From contig NZ_LVWJ02000011.1 in the NCBI RefSeq assembly GCF_001625015.1, forward strand, positions 2,501 through 66,500: a stretch of 64,000 nucleotides of DNA, read 5' to 3'. A program made the position numbers and the translations under genes. This DNA is from Lewinella sp. 4G2. GTDB taxonomy: Bacteria; Bacteroidota; Bacteroidia; Chitinophagales; Saprospiraceae. Each line of letters opens with the position of its first letter. Positions within the stretch are counted from its first letter, which is position 1. Shown here in pieces: positions 23,220 through 31,166 of the stretch. The notes beneath the pieces were generated by a model that saw nothing but the letters and a program-made list of their open reading frames with translations, was not told the DNA's origin and did not search any database.

Positions 23220-24308
23220 CTACTTCGCCTCCCCATCCCAACGCAAAAACGCCTTCAAAAAATCTTCCAGATCTCCGTCAAGCACGGCATCCGTTTGGCT
23301 GGTTTGCCAGCCGGTGCGGTGGTCTTTGACACGGCGGTCATCAAGTACGTAAGAACGGATTTGGCTGCCCCATTCGTTGGCGGTCTTGCCGGACTCCACC
23401 TCATCGCGCTCGGCCCGCTGCTTGGAGAGTTCGAGTTCGTAAATGCGGCTGCGCAACATTTTCATGGCGCGGTCGCGGTTCTTGTGCTGGCTGCGCTCGT
23501 CCTGGCACTCCACAACGATGCCGGTTGGGGCGTGGGTAACCCGCACCGCAGATTCCGTTTTGTTGACGTGCTGCCCACCCGCGCCCGAAGCCCGGAAGGT
23601 ATCCCAGCTCAGATCAGCGGGGTTGATCTCTACTTCAATGGTATCGTCTACCAACGGGTGGACGAATACGGAGGCGAAACTCGTCTGTCGTTTACCCTGA
23701 GCGTTGAAGGGGCTGATGCGCACCAGTCGATGGACGCCATTTTCGCCTTTCATCATGCCGTAGGCAAAATCACCATTGACTTCCATGGTGGCGGATTTGA
23801 TGCCGGCGGCGTCTCCATCCTGTCGGCTGGCCATTTTGATCTTGTAGCCCGCATTTTTTTCGCAGTACATGGTGTACATCCGTAGCAGCATCTCCGCCCA
23901 ATCATTGGCCTCGGTTCCACCGGCTCCCGCGTTGATCTCCAGGATGGCGCTCATCTCATCTTCGGGGCGGTTGAGGGTGGCGCGGAATTCGGCGTCGTCG
24001 ACGATCTCGACGGCTTTTTCGTACTTCCTCTCCAATTCTTCTTCGCTCCCCTCCCCTTCCCGCAGGAATTCCTGAAGAATCTCTAGTTCGTCCACCCGTT
24101 CGGCAACGGTTTGGTACTGCTTCACCCAGCCCTTGTGGCTTTGCAGTTGCTTCATGATGGCTTCGGCGGCTTTGCTATCGTTCCAGAAGTCAGGATTCAG
24201 GCTTTGCTGGGTCAGGTCTTCAATTTGAAAGCTACGCTTTTCAACGTCCAGGTAACCGCGGAGGAGGGCGAGGCGGTCCTTAAGTTCTTTCAGTTGGTCG
24301 TTGGTCAT
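23220..24308 (-). CDS. prfB: Peptide chain release factor 2
   Basis: 362 residues; recognises UGA and UAA stop codons and triggers peptide release. The coiled N-terminal domain is followed by RISPFNAQGKRQTSFAS with the SPF stop-codon recognition motif. The catalytic GAGGQHVNKTESAVR carries GGQ. Many bacteria control this gene by an in-frame UGA and +1 frameshift after about 25 codons; here the equivalent place (LRGYLDVEK) is read straight through as CTG GAC, so that autoregulation is absent. Confidence 0.97.
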   Translation of the reverse strand: MTNDQLKELKDRLALLRGYLDVEKRSFQIEDLTQQSLNPDFWNDSKAAEAIMKQLQSHKGWVKQYQTVAERVDELEILQEFLREGEGSEEELERKYEKAVEIVDDAEFRATLNRPEDEMSAILEINAGAGGTEANDWAEMLLRMYTMYCEKNAGYKIKMASRQDGDAAGIKSATMEVNGDFAYGMMKGENGVHRLVRISPFNAQGKRQTSFASVFVHPLVDDTIEVEINPADLSWDTFRASGAGGQHVNKTESAVRVTHAPTGIVVECQDERSQHKNRDRAMKMLRSRIYELELSKQRAERDEVESGKTANEWGSQIRSYVLDDRRVKDHRTGWQTSQTDAVLDGDLEDFLKAFLRWDGEAK

Positions 24309-24409
24309 TAGCTTTTACTATTGTGGTATGAAGAGGTATTAGGTGCCGTTCTAACAATGATAACGAACAGGATGGGTTGAGCTTCCGTTAGGCGAGAAAA
24401 CCACAAACT

Positions 24410-24604
24410 ATGGAAAGCAAAAAAATTATCGGAGTTATACTGGTCATTGCGGGCATCGTTGGCCTGTGCTACGGTGTATTCTCACTTACCGGCGGTGAGG
24501 TCGGCAACGGACAAGCCTGGGGAGCCACCATTCTTGGCGGTATCTTCTTCCTGTCTGGCATCGGACTCATGAAGAGCGTTGGTGGCGGATCTACCGCGGA
24601 ATAA
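24410..24604 (+). CDS. Small two-helix membrane protein
   Basis: 64 residues: MESKKIIGVILVIAGIVGLCYGVF forms the first helix, then a Gly-rich loop (GGEVGNGQAWG) and a second helix (ATILGGIFFLSGIGLM). It resembles short inner-membrane proteins common in the phylum, but no function can be given. It has its own strong terminator and is divergent from prfB, so it is probably a real gene. Confidence 0.7.
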   Translation: MESKKIIGVILVIAGIVGLCYGVFSLTGGEVGNGQAWGATILGGIFFLSGIGLMKSVGGGSTAE

Positions 24605-24621
24605 TCTCACGGCAAGATTTG

Positions 24622-24662
24622 AGGCCCCATTATACTGAGTGTGATGGGGCCTTTCCTTTTTT
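24622..24662 (+). terminator. Terminator of the small membrane protein gene
   Basis: AGGCCCCAT (24622-24630) pairs with ATGGGGCCT (24644-24652), followed by TTCCTTTTTT. Confidence 0.85.
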
Positions 24663-24718
24663 GACCCGCATCAGCCAAGTGGTAACTACCTGGCTCCACT
24701 ACCTGCTAAGAAAACACG

Positions 24719-24754
24719 AATAGCCCGTCAGCACTAAGAGCGCTAACGGGCTAT
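24719..24754 (-). terminator. Terminator of the rpmB-rpmG-DUF4295 cluster
   Basis: TAGCCCGT (24721-24728) pairs with ACGGGCTA (24746-24753), with further pairing inside (CAGC/GCT). Confidence 0.75.
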
Positions 24755-24777
24755 CCAATTGGGAGCGAGATCGAAGC

Positions 24778-24951
24778 TTACTTAGCCTTGATGAATTCGT
24801 TCACCTTATCCTTGTGGATCATTACTTCCTTGTAGGAGTATGCGCCGGTCTCGGGGTTCTTGATGGACTTGATCACCTTCACGTAATCACGACCGGAACC
24901 TGCGTTGGCGGCACGTTGGCCCGTACGGGAGTTCTTCGATACTTTAGCCAT
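24778..24951 (-). CDS. Small basic protein, DUF4295 family
   Basis: 57 residues: starts MAKVSKNSRTGQRAANAG, middle KVIKSIKNPETGAYSYKEVM, ends NEFIKAK. Very basic and directly after L33, this matches the DUF4295 proteins that follow rpmG in Bacteroidota. Probably ribosome-associated, inferred from position and charge. The terminator after it ends the cluster. Confidence 0.85.
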   Translation of the reverse strand: MAKVSKNSRTGQRAANAGSGRDYVKVIKSIKNPETGAYSYKEVMIHKDKVNEFIKAK

Positions 24952-25004
24952 GGTTGCTTATTATTTTGCGGTTCCCAGTGGAAAGGGGACACGGTTAGGT
25001 TGGA

Positions 25005-25193
25005 TTACTTGATCTCGCGGTGTACGGTGACTTTGCGGAGGATCGGGTTGTACTTCTTGAGTTCCAGACGGTCGGGAGAGTTCTTCCGGTTCTTCTGGGT
25101 TACGTAACGGCTGGTGCCAGGTTGGCCGCTGGTCTTGTGCTCGGTGCACTCCAGAACGATCAGGTTACGATTGCCTTTGCTTTTCTTAGCCAT
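25005..25193 (-). CDS. rpmG: Ribosomal protein L33 (bL33)
   Basis: 62 residues. [19 protein letters not shown], then [24 protein letters not shown] and [11 protein letters not shown], the standard bL33 ending. It has one Cys in LECTEH and lacks the paired CxxC zinc motifs. Large-subunit protein near the E site. Second gene of the rpmB-rpmG-DUF4295 group. Confidence 0.96.
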   Translation of the reverse strand: MAKKSKGNRNLIVLECTEHKTSGQPGTSRYVTQKNRKNSPDRLELKKYNPILRKVTVHREIK

Positions 25194-25244
25194 GATAATT
25201 GTGTTTTAGCGGCGGGCTGCCACTGAAGGAATACGCGGGGCGCG

Positions 25245-25496
25245 TTACTTAAACTTAACTCCGGTTTCGATGCCTTTGGATTCGAGCTTCTTGATGTAAG
25301 CCATAACACCAAGCTTGTTGATGGTACGCATCGCAGAAGTTGAAATACGCAGCGTTACGAACTCATCCGTTTCCGGGACGTAGAACTTCTTCTTCTGGAT
25401 GTTCGGTACAAAACGACGCTTCGTCTTGCGGTTGGAGTGGGATACGTTATTACCGCTGATCGGCTTCTTACCCGTGAGTTTACAAACTTTAGACAT
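25245..25496 (-). CDS. rpmB: Ribosomal protein L28 (bL28)
   Basis: 83 residues. MSKVCKLTGKKPISGNNVSHSNRKTKRRFVPN is the conserved L28 start, and LRISTSAMRTINKLGVMAYI the conserved C-terminal helix region. Only one Cys is present near the start, so this is a zinc-free form. First gene of the group. Confidence 0.96.
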   Translation of the reverse strand: MSKVCKLTGKKPISGNNVSHSNRKTKRRFVPNIQKKKFYVPETDEFVTLRISTSAMRTINKLGVMAYIKKLESKGIETGVKFK

Positions 25497-25637
25497 CGCT
25501 AGGAATCTTTATTGAACAGGCAGTACAGCCTTGAATAAAAAAGCAGACCGAAGCCCGCCACCGTGGGAGAAACCCCCTAAGTTTTCTTCACTGCAAGGGA
25601 CGAACCCAGTTTTGGAAGGCAACTTCTTATAAGTCAA

Positions 25638-25667
25638 CGGAGGCGCTATCTGTTGATAACGCCTCCG
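25638..25667 (-). terminator. Probable terminator of tRNA-Arg(ACG)
   Basis: CGGAGGCG (25638-25645) pairs with CGCCTCCG (25660-25667), 11 bases beyond the tRNA 3' end. The T-run is weak. Confidence 0.55.
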
Positions 25668-25677
25668 CCAAACTTAG

Positions 25678-25751
25678 TGACCGCGCCAGGATTCGAACCT
25701 GGAACCGCTTGATTCGTAGTCAAGTACTCTATCCAGTTGAGCTACGCAGCC
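25678..25751 (-). tRNA. tRNA-Arg(ACG)
   Basis: 74 bases, no encoded CCA. Acceptor GGCTGCG pairs with CGCGGTC through two G-U pairs. Anticodon stem TTGA/TCAA has loop CTACGAA with ACG (A34 read as inosine). T arm CCAGGTTCGAATCCTGG. Confidence 0.95.
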
Positions 25752-25771
25752 GTGCTTTTGTATAGCGGGTG

Positions 25772-25779
25772 CAAAGGTA
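25772..25779 (-). promoter_or_regulatory. -7 element TACCTTTG of tRNA-Arg(ACG)
   Basis: Perfect TAnnTTTG on the minus strand, 20 bases upstream of the tRNA, with CTTG 20 bp further upstream (25800-25803) as a near -33 box. The same CTTG-N20 layout precedes tRNA-Arg(CCG). Confidence 0.65.
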
Positions 25780-25880
25780 ATCACATGTTTAATTCCTTGC
25801 AAGAGCCCGAACTAAATTTATTCATTTTTTTAGCCCACCCCACGCTCCAGACGCTGAAGAAGAACTTCAACTCCACCTTC

Positions 25881-27245
25881 TTACCGTTTAGCCAACAACT
25901 CTTTCTCCGCAATAGCGTCGAAAGTGGGCAGCTTACTGTGGTGCCACTTATTGATGATCTTCCCATCTTTCATCAGTACTACACCGGGGTTAGAACGGAT
26001 GATCGTCTTCAACATAATGTCATCGCCCGTCCAGAAGGGGTAATCCGCCCCCACCTGCTGCTTAAAGTCAGCAATGTTCGTCGGGTCATTGTACTTGGTC
26101 ATGGCCGCTACTTTGTGGCCCTGAGCTTGCGCGGCCTGCACGACGGGAGCAATATCTTCTTTCCAATCTTCCAGGTACCCTGCTTTCCAATTGCCAACCT
26201 CCCCCTTCAGTTTATAGGCGACAATGAGGAAGGTATATTCCGAGGAAGCCAGTAGGTCCACGGTGGGGTCATTGCCTTCGTCGTCACTCAGTTCAAAGTC
26301 ACTGATCTTGGTGGCTTCAATGGCCGGGGCCGATTTCAATTGTTCGATGTCCCATTCCGCTTCGGGGTAGCTGGCGTATTGGTCCAGGTACTCCTGCAGG
26401 GTAAGTTCTGCCCGCTCACCGGTAGACTTATTCTCCATACTGTACCCCAGTACGGTGACGTTCGCCGCAGCGTCCATTTCAGCCTGCTTGGTGGTGGCCA
26501 CGTCCGTACCCACTTTGAAGGGACGGAAGTCCTGGCCGGGTATGTCCCAGACATAATTACTCATACCATATAATAAGGACGCGACGCCGATACCAATCAC
26601 CGCCAGGCGGCGGCCTCCCTTACTAAATAGCTGGTGCATTTTCTTAGAGGCAAACAAGAAGATGAAGCCTGGCACGAGCAGGGCGATGTCCTTAAAGAAG
26701 CTCGTTCGGGGTTCCAATTTTAGGAAGTCGCCAAAGCAACCGCAGTCCGTAACCTTCATGTTGGTCTCCGCGTAAGGTCCCCAGTCACCAAAGTCGAAGA
26801 AGTTAACACCGGAGGGTACGTAGCCCGTCAGGAAGGTGAAGCCAGTCAGTACCGTAAAGAAGGCAACGATACCGAAGAACAACCAGGAGGTCAGTTTAGG
26901 CCAGGCGCCCACAATCAGAGCAAGACCAAGCATGATCTCCAGGACGATCATAAATACGGAAAAGGCAACGCTGAACTCCGCCATTGCGGGGAACATCGGC
27001 GCGACAAAACTCAGCGCAGTATCCGCAAACGTACTTTCAAATTCAGCAAAGTATTGCTCCATCTTGTAGGCCGTACCGAGTGGATCCACGGCCTTTACGT
27101 AACCAGAGAACAGGAACAGAGCACCAGAGAAATTCTGCAAGAGGCTGAGTAGCAAGCTATCCTTCTTTTTAAAGACGAAGTAGGTCAACCCGGTTAGGGC
27201 GAGGGCGGCGATAGAGATGTAGACAAGCAGCGTCGTGAGCGTCAT
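25881..27245 (-). CDS. DoxX/MauE-like membrane protein, BT_3928-type
   Basis: 454 residues. The N-terminal 240 residues hold about six helices: YFVFKKK, then LFLFSGYVKAVDPLGTAYKMEQYFAEF, then VTDCGCFGDFLKLEPRTSFFKD. The CGCFGD cysteine pair and following charged loop mark the MauE/DoxX-like group, and the whole layout fits the BT_3928 family of Bacteroidota. The C-terminal half (about 250-454) is soluble, with a degraded thioredoxin-like fold (EYTFLIVAYKLKG...NPGVVLMKDGKIINKWHHSKLP) lacking a CxxC. It may couple quinone or thiol redox chemistry in the inner membrane. The exact role is unknown. Confidence 0.8.
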   Translation of the reverse strand: MTLTTLLVYISIAALALTGLTYFVFKKKDSLLLSLLQNFSGALFLFSGYVKAVDPLGTAYKMEQYFAEFESTFADTALSFVAPMFPAMAEFSVAFSVFMIVLEIMLGLALIVGAWPKLTSWLFFGIVAFFTVLTGFTFLTGYVPSGVNFFDFGDWGPYAETNMKVTDCGCFGDFLKLEPRTSFFKDIALLVPGFIFLFASKKMHQLFSKGGRRLAVIGIGVASLLYGMSNYVWDIPGQDFRPFKVGTDVATTKQAEMDAAANVTVLGYSMENKSTGERAELTLQEYLDQYASYPEAEWDIEQLKSAPAIEATKISDFELSDDEGNDPTVDLLASSEYTFLIVAYKLKGEVGNWKAGYLEDWKEDIAPVVQAAQAQGHKVAAMTKYNDPTNIADFKQQVGADYPFWTGDDIMLKTIIRSNPGVVLMKDGKIINKWHHSKLPTFDAIAEKELLAKR

Positions 27246-27268
27246 AACGGTCGGGGATTAAAGCACGG

Positions 27269-27276
27269 CAAAGTTA
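27269..27276 (-). promoter_or_regulatory. -7 element TAACTTTG
   Basis: Perfect TAnnTTTG on the minus strand, 23 bases before the ATG of the DoxX-like gene at 27245. Confidence 0.5.
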
Positions 27277-27344
27277 GGTCAGCCACCCGGGAGTGGGTGC
27301 AAATCACTTGTTAAGCGAAAGTCAGATTCAGCTGGGCAGGGTAC

Positions 27345-27887
27345 TCAGTACCGCCACATATCAATCAGCTCGGTAAAAACCTTGGTGGTATTGATGGCGT
27401 CCGTCAGCGCCCGGTGCTGTTCCCCCTCCCACACGTGGCCTTCGTGCTTGACGGCTGACTTCAGCCCCCGCTTCTTCGGCAAGTTCCGAATTTGTTGGTA
27501 CTGTCGCTTCAGGTCAATGTGTTCGTCCAACCACCAATCGTCTAAGCGATGCTGCTGAGCGTCGGCCATGAGTTGGGTACGGTCAAAATCTCCCCAACTG
27601 GCAAGTAGGTAATCTTCATCTTCGACGCCGATCCAATCCTGAAAATCCCGGATGACGCGCGGAAATTTTCGCGCCCGATTGATGTCGTCCTGGTCGATCT
27701 GCGTCAGTTTCCGGCAAAAATGACTGAGTTGAGGATGGATGACGGGCTTGATCAGCCGGCTGAATTGCCGCAGTGACCGTCCGTACTGGTCCACTTCCAC
27801 GGCCCCGATCTCAATCGTTTCCTGTACCATACCGGGTGGGCGGCCTTCCCAGCAGGTAGCCTCAATGTCGTAGACGATGAATTTCAA
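27345..27887 (-). CDS. DEDDh 3'-5' exonuclease, ERI1/KapD-like
   Basis: 180 residues from TTG 27887, giving a start equivalent to MKFIVYDIEATCWEG. Another TTG at 27920 would add 11 residues but overlaps an 18-bp palindrome. Exo I is YDIEATCW (first Asp and Glu), Exo II includes ASWGDFDRTQL, and Exo III is HRALTDAINT with the His-Asp pair, so all DEDDh catalytic positions are present. LTQIDQDDINRARKFPRV resembles the inhibitor-KinA/ERI1 group of RNA exonucleases. Likely trims RNA or single-stranded ends. Monocistronic. Confidence 0.85.
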   Translation of the reverse strand: MKFIVYDIEATCWEGRPPGMVQETIEIGAVEVDQYGRSLRQFSRLIKPVIHPQLSHFCRKLTQIDQDDINRARKFPRVIRDFQDWIGVEDEDYLLASWGDFDRTQLMADAQQHRLDDWWLDEHIDLKRQYQQIRNLPKKRGLKSAVKHEGHVWEGEQHRALTDAINTTKVFTELIDMWRY

Positions 27888-27919
27888 GGGGTGGTAGTTT
27901 AGCGCACGGGACGTACCCA

Positions 27920-27937
27920 AACCTGAGTACTCAGGTT
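27920..27937. promoter_or_regulatory. 18-bp perfect palindrome upstream of the exonuclease
   Basis: AACCTGAGTACTCAGGTT reads the same on both strands. It lies about 33-50 bases upstream of the preferred start, in the promoter region, where a dimeric repressor would bind. Confidence 0.5.
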
Positions 27938-27999
27938 AACTAACACGCAAAAAGGAAATTCGTTACGCAAGCCAGTTAATGGACCGAATAGCAATGAAG

Positions 28000-28341
28000 C
28001 TACAGTCTTGGCATATGGCTCCGAACGTCAGTAAAGTAAGCTTTACCCATTTTCAGGGTGCGGTCTCCCATAGAAATTGTACCGTCGGCGAAACTTACCG
28101 AACTGACGTGCGTAAAATTGACGATCACCCCCCGGCTAACCCGAATGAAGCTCGTGTTATTGAGGCTTTCATCGATCGAGGCAAGGGAGCGTTTTACCGC
28201 GAAACGCCCTTGTACTGCTTGCAGGTGGGCGTAATTACCATCTGCTTCGATGTACAGCACGTCGCTTAAGGCGACCCGAGAGTAGGTCGTTCCACTGCGT
28301 AGGAAGATGTGGTCAGAAATAGAACTTTGAACGGAAACCAT
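28000..28341 (-). CDS. Stand-alone LytTR DNA-binding protein
   Basis: 113 residues from ATG 28341. The frame opens further upstream, but MVSVQSSISDHIFLRSGTTYSRV is the normal LytTR domain start. Core features are VALSDVLYIEADGNYAHLQ, FAVKRSLASIDESL and FIRVSRGVIVNFTHV. There is no receiver domain or membrane segment, so it is either controlled by a separate partner or always able to bind DNA. Divergent from the PhzF gene with a 147-base gap, so it may control that gene; this is a guess. Confidence 0.85.
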   Translation of the reverse strand: MVSVQSSISDHIFLRSGTTYSRVALSDVLYIEADGNYAHLQAVQGRFAVKRSLASIDESLNNTSFIRVSRGVIVNFTHVSSVSFADGTISMGDRTLKMGKAYFTDVRSHMPRL

Positions 28342-28488
28342 GAGAAACTTATTTTTTTTGCTGGGAGAGACACCAGTTATAATCCAATTCACAAAACATC
28401 TCGCCATCTTGGGCGATCTAACCTCCATTGCGGTATACTGCCCCGGTGAGTACAACAATAATACGGCAATTTTTCATACTCTTTGTGC

Positions 28489-29307
28489 ATGACCAACCTT
28501 CCTTTGTATCAAATTGATGCGTTTTCCAGCAAATTATTCTCCGGAAACCCCGCAGCCGTCGTTCCACTGCCTGAATTTCTGCCGGATAACACTATGCAGT
28601 CAATTGCCGCGGAGAATAACCTTTCCGAAACGGCCTTCGTCGTAGTCCGCGGCCCCGGTGTCTTCGGCATTCGTTGGTTCACCCCCACTGCGGAGGTACG
28701 ACTCTGCGGCCACGCTACCCTCGCCGCCGCCCACGTGCTTTACCAGAGCAGCGGCAAAACGCTGGAGCAACTCACCTTTCAAACGGAACGGGCGGGCAGC
28801 ATCACCGTGCGGCCGTTGGCAAACGGAACGTACCAAATGGACTTCCCAGCTGACGCACCGCACAAAACAAAGAAGCCAGCCAATTTGCTGAGCATTCTTG
28901 GAGTAAAGAAAGTTGACGGCGTCTACCGCGGCAAGGATGATCTGTTAGTCATCATCAAATCCAAGAAGCAATTGCAGCGGCTTGAAGTGGACTTTCAGGC
29001 CATGGCAAAACTCACCAAGTATCGCGGTGTCATCGTATCGGCACCGGGTAAGAAGTTCGATTTTGTTAGCCGCTGCTTCTATCCTCAAACCGGTATCGAC
29101 GAGGACCCCGTCACGGGTTCGGCCCACACCTTACTCACGCCTTATTGGTCATCTCGCCTCGGCAGAAACAAGCTTTCCGCCAAGCAAATTTCTGGCCGTG
29201 GTGGTGAGATCCGCTGCCAGTTGAAGGGCAAAACAGTACGGCTCACTGGGCGGGCGGCTACCTACCTATCCGGCCAAATCAATCTGGAGAACGAGGAGGA
29301 GTTCTAA
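28489..29307 (+). CDS. PhzF-family isomerase
   Basis: 272 residues from ATG 28489. DAFSSKLFSGNPAAVV at the N-terminus, AAENNLSETAFVV with the catalytic Glu, RWFTPTAEVRLCGHATLAAAHVL, and the second-half GIDEDPVTGSAHTLLTPYW are the standard PhzF motifs. Family members isomerise small carboxylates, as in phenazine synthesis, but most, like this one, have no known substrate. No phenazine genes are present. The upstream CTTTGTGCATG is shared with the marR start, suggesting a very short leader. Confidence 0.9.
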   Translation: MTNLPLYQIDAFSSKLFSGNPAAVVPLPEFLPDNTMQSIAAENNLSETAFVVVRGPGVFGIRWFTPTAEVRLCGHATLAAAHVLYQSSGKTLEQLTFQTERAGSITVRPLANGTYQMDFPADAPHKTKKPANLLSILGVKKVDGVYRGKDDLLVIIKSKKQLQRLEVDFQAMAKLTKYRGVIVSAPGKKFDFVSRCFYPQTGIDEDPVTGSAHTLLTPYWSSRLGRNKLSAKQISGRGGEIRCQLKGKTVRLTGRAATYLSGQINLENEEEF

Positions 29308-29330
29308 AGTAAGCGGTCACCAATAATACG

Positions 29331-29347
29331 GGCGCTGCCGCAGGTGC
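29331..29347 (+). repeat. Dispersed 17-bp repeat, exact copy
   Basis: GGCGCTGCCGCAGGTGC followed by GAGGTAATTGGGA, 23 bases after the PhzF stop. The flank GGTAAT-GGGA is shared with copies at 14626, 34353 and 44594, so the element extends to about 30 bp. Confidence 0.9.
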
Positions 29348-29482
29348 GAGGTAATTGGGATACCAATCTTAATTATGACGGATAGGCTGGCAAGTAAAGT
29401 GACCACCAGGGAACTATTAAGTAAAGAATGCATTGGGAGAGTGATTCCTCCCTAGCGTCTGCCGACCATAATTTGACTACGT

Positions 29483-30838
29483 ATGCCCCACCACCAATTT
29501 GATCTCTTCGTAATGGGTTGCGGCCCCGCAGGACAGCTGGTCGCCAACTCCGCGGTTAAGGCCGGGCTCTCCGTTGGGATCACGGAAGCGACTACCTACG
29601 GTGGCGTTTGCCCGAACCGCGGCTGTGACCCCAAGAAGGTTCATTACGGCGTAGCTAAGGCCATGGTCAGTTTGCAACGGCTACAGGGTAAAGGCCTGAA
29701 TGGTATTCCGAAAGTCAACTGGGCTAATTTACAAGCTTGGAAGACCAGCTTCACGGAAGACATCCCTGAGGAAACGGAGAAGGGGCTACTGGAAAAAGGC
29801 GTTAAGTGCTTCAAGGGCCAAGCGGTATTCACCGGGCCCCACGAAATTGCTATTGGTGACGACATCACCATCCGCGCGGAAAAAGTCATCGTTGCCACGG
29901 GAGGGATGCCCGCCCCACTGGATATCCCGGGTAAGGAGCATTACTTGGATAGCGCCGGCTACCTGGAAATGGAATCCCTCCCAGAACGTATCCTCTTTAT
30001 CGGCAGTGGCTATATCGGTGCCAGCCTTTCGCAAATTAGCTGCATTTTAGGCGCAGAAGTCACTGTGATTGCCAGCGATGACAGCCCGGTGGGCCACTTC
30101 GACCACGACCTCAACGACATGTGGACGAAGGCCGCCGAGGAACACGGTATAACGTTTCACTTTAGCTCCAAGGCCACCAAAATTGAGAAAATCTCCTCCG
30201 GCCTAAAGGTTACCTGCACGCCCGAGGAAGGAGACGATTTCGCCGTGGAAGTGGATGCCGTCATCCACTGCGCGGGTCGCGTCCCCAACGTAAAGGGAAT
30301 CGGTCTTGACCTAGCCGGTATCGATTTCAGCGATAAGGGGATATCCGTGGATCCCCAACTCCGCACCAGCGTCAGCGCCCACTACGCAATTGGCGATTGT
30401 ACGGACGCCGCGCCGAGCCTGACGCCGGTCGCCACGTACCAGGGGCGGCTACTGAGCGATAACTTATTTGCGGGCAAAAACCGGAAAGCCGACTATAAAC
30501 CCATCCCCACGATGGCCATGATCGAACCGCCAATCGCCGGTGTTGGGATGTCCGCCAAGGAAGCGGAGGACGATGACCGTGACCTCAAGATCAAGTTTGA
30601 AGACACGACAGAATGGTTCACCAGCCGCCACCTGAACTGTGAAGTGAGTGGCTACAAATTAATCACGGACCCCGAAAACGATCTGATTCTTGGCGCCCAC
30701 CTTCTTGGGCCCAATGCGGATGAAGTCATCAACTTCTTCGCTCTCGCCATTGCCGAGAAGATTCCAATCAAGCGGCTGCAACATATGATCCTCGCCTACC
30801 CAACGGCTACGAGTGATGTGAAAAAGATGTTGGGGTAA
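29483..30838 (+). CDS. FAD-dependent pyridine nucleotide-disulfide oxidoreductase
   Basis: 451 residues. The FAD-binding MGCGPAGQLVANSA, a redox pair Cys43/Cys48 in GGVCPNRGCDPKK, the NAD(P) fold ILFIGSGYIGASLSQ and the second FAD motif YAIGDCTDAA place it in the glutathione reductase / dihydrolipoamide dehydrogenase superfamily. The C-terminal dimerisation domain should carry a catalytic HPTxxE; here the sequence is AYPTATSD, with Tyr and Asp in place of His and Glu. The reaction is therefore probably not classic glutathione reductase, and the substrate is unknown. Possible weak promoter TAATTTG at 29469. Confidence 0.88.
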   Translation: MPHHQFDLFVMGCGPAGQLVANSAVKAGLSVGITEATTYGGVCPNRGCDPKKVHYGVAKAMVSLQRLQGKGLNGIPKVNWANLQAWKTSFTEDIPEETEKGLLEKGVKCFKGQAVFTGPHEIAIGDDITIRAEKVIVATGGMPAPLDIPGKEHYLDSAGYLEMESLPERILFIGSGYIGASLSQISCILGAEVTVIASDDSPVGHFDHDLNDMWTKAAEEHGITFHFSSKATKIEKISSGLKVTCTPEEGDDFAVEVDAVIHCAGRVPNVKGIGLDLAGIDFSDKGISVDPQLRTSVSAHYAIGDCTDAAPSLTPVATYQGRLLSDNLFAGKNRKADYKPIPTMAMIEPPIAGVGMSAKEAEDDDRDLKIKFEDTTEWFTSRHLNCEVSGYKLITDPENDLILGAHLLGPNADEVINFFALAIAEKIPIKRLQHMILAYPTATSDVKKMLG

Positions 30839-30944
30839 GTAGGAAATTACTGTTCTTACTAGTCTAGCTATTCATGTATTTAGCAACTTACGAGCTAGTA
30901 TTAATTGTTAGCTGACTGTGCTTGCACAGTCCAGCGTTCGCAGC

Positions 30945-30952
30945 TACTTTTG
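30945..30952 (+). promoter_or_regulatory. -7 element TACTTTTG of tRNA-Arg(CCG)
   Basis: Perfect TAnnTTTG with CTTG 20 bp upstream (30921-30924). A small hairpin (AAAAGC...GCTTTT) lies between it and the tRNA. Confidence 0.65.
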
Positions 30953-30995
30953 CGTCGCTTTACAGAAAAGCTATGCTTTTCGTCAAGTCCTGTCC

Positions 30996-31067
30996 GGTCT
31001 CGTAGTACAACGGATAGTATTCAGGTTTCCGAAGCCTGCGATGATGGTTCGATTCCATCCGAGACCA
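30996..31067 (+). tRNA. tRNA-Arg(CCG)
   Basis: 72 bases, CCA not encoded. Acceptor GGTCTCG/CGAGACC; anticodon stem CAGGT/GCCTG with loop TTCCGAA, anticodon CCG; T arm GATGGTTCGATTCCATC. Confidence 0.95.
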
Positions 31068-31076
31068 CCCCGTAAA

Positions 31077-31114
31077 GAAACCCCGCTCCACGCCGTTGGA
31101 TCGGGGTTTTTCTT
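31077..31114 (+). terminator. Terminator of tRNA-Arg(CCG)
   Basis: AACCCCG (31079-31085) pairs with CGGGGTT (31102-31108) and runs into TTTCTTTT. Confidence 0.8.
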
Positions 31115-31166
31115 TTCAACCCCCTGCCCTGCGCTGCGTTAGTCAGGTCCCACAGCTTACCAACCT

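Noticed and set aside
24100-24308. Programmed frameshift in prfB
   Set aside because: The position equivalent to the UGA site reads CTG GAC in one continuous 362-codon frame.
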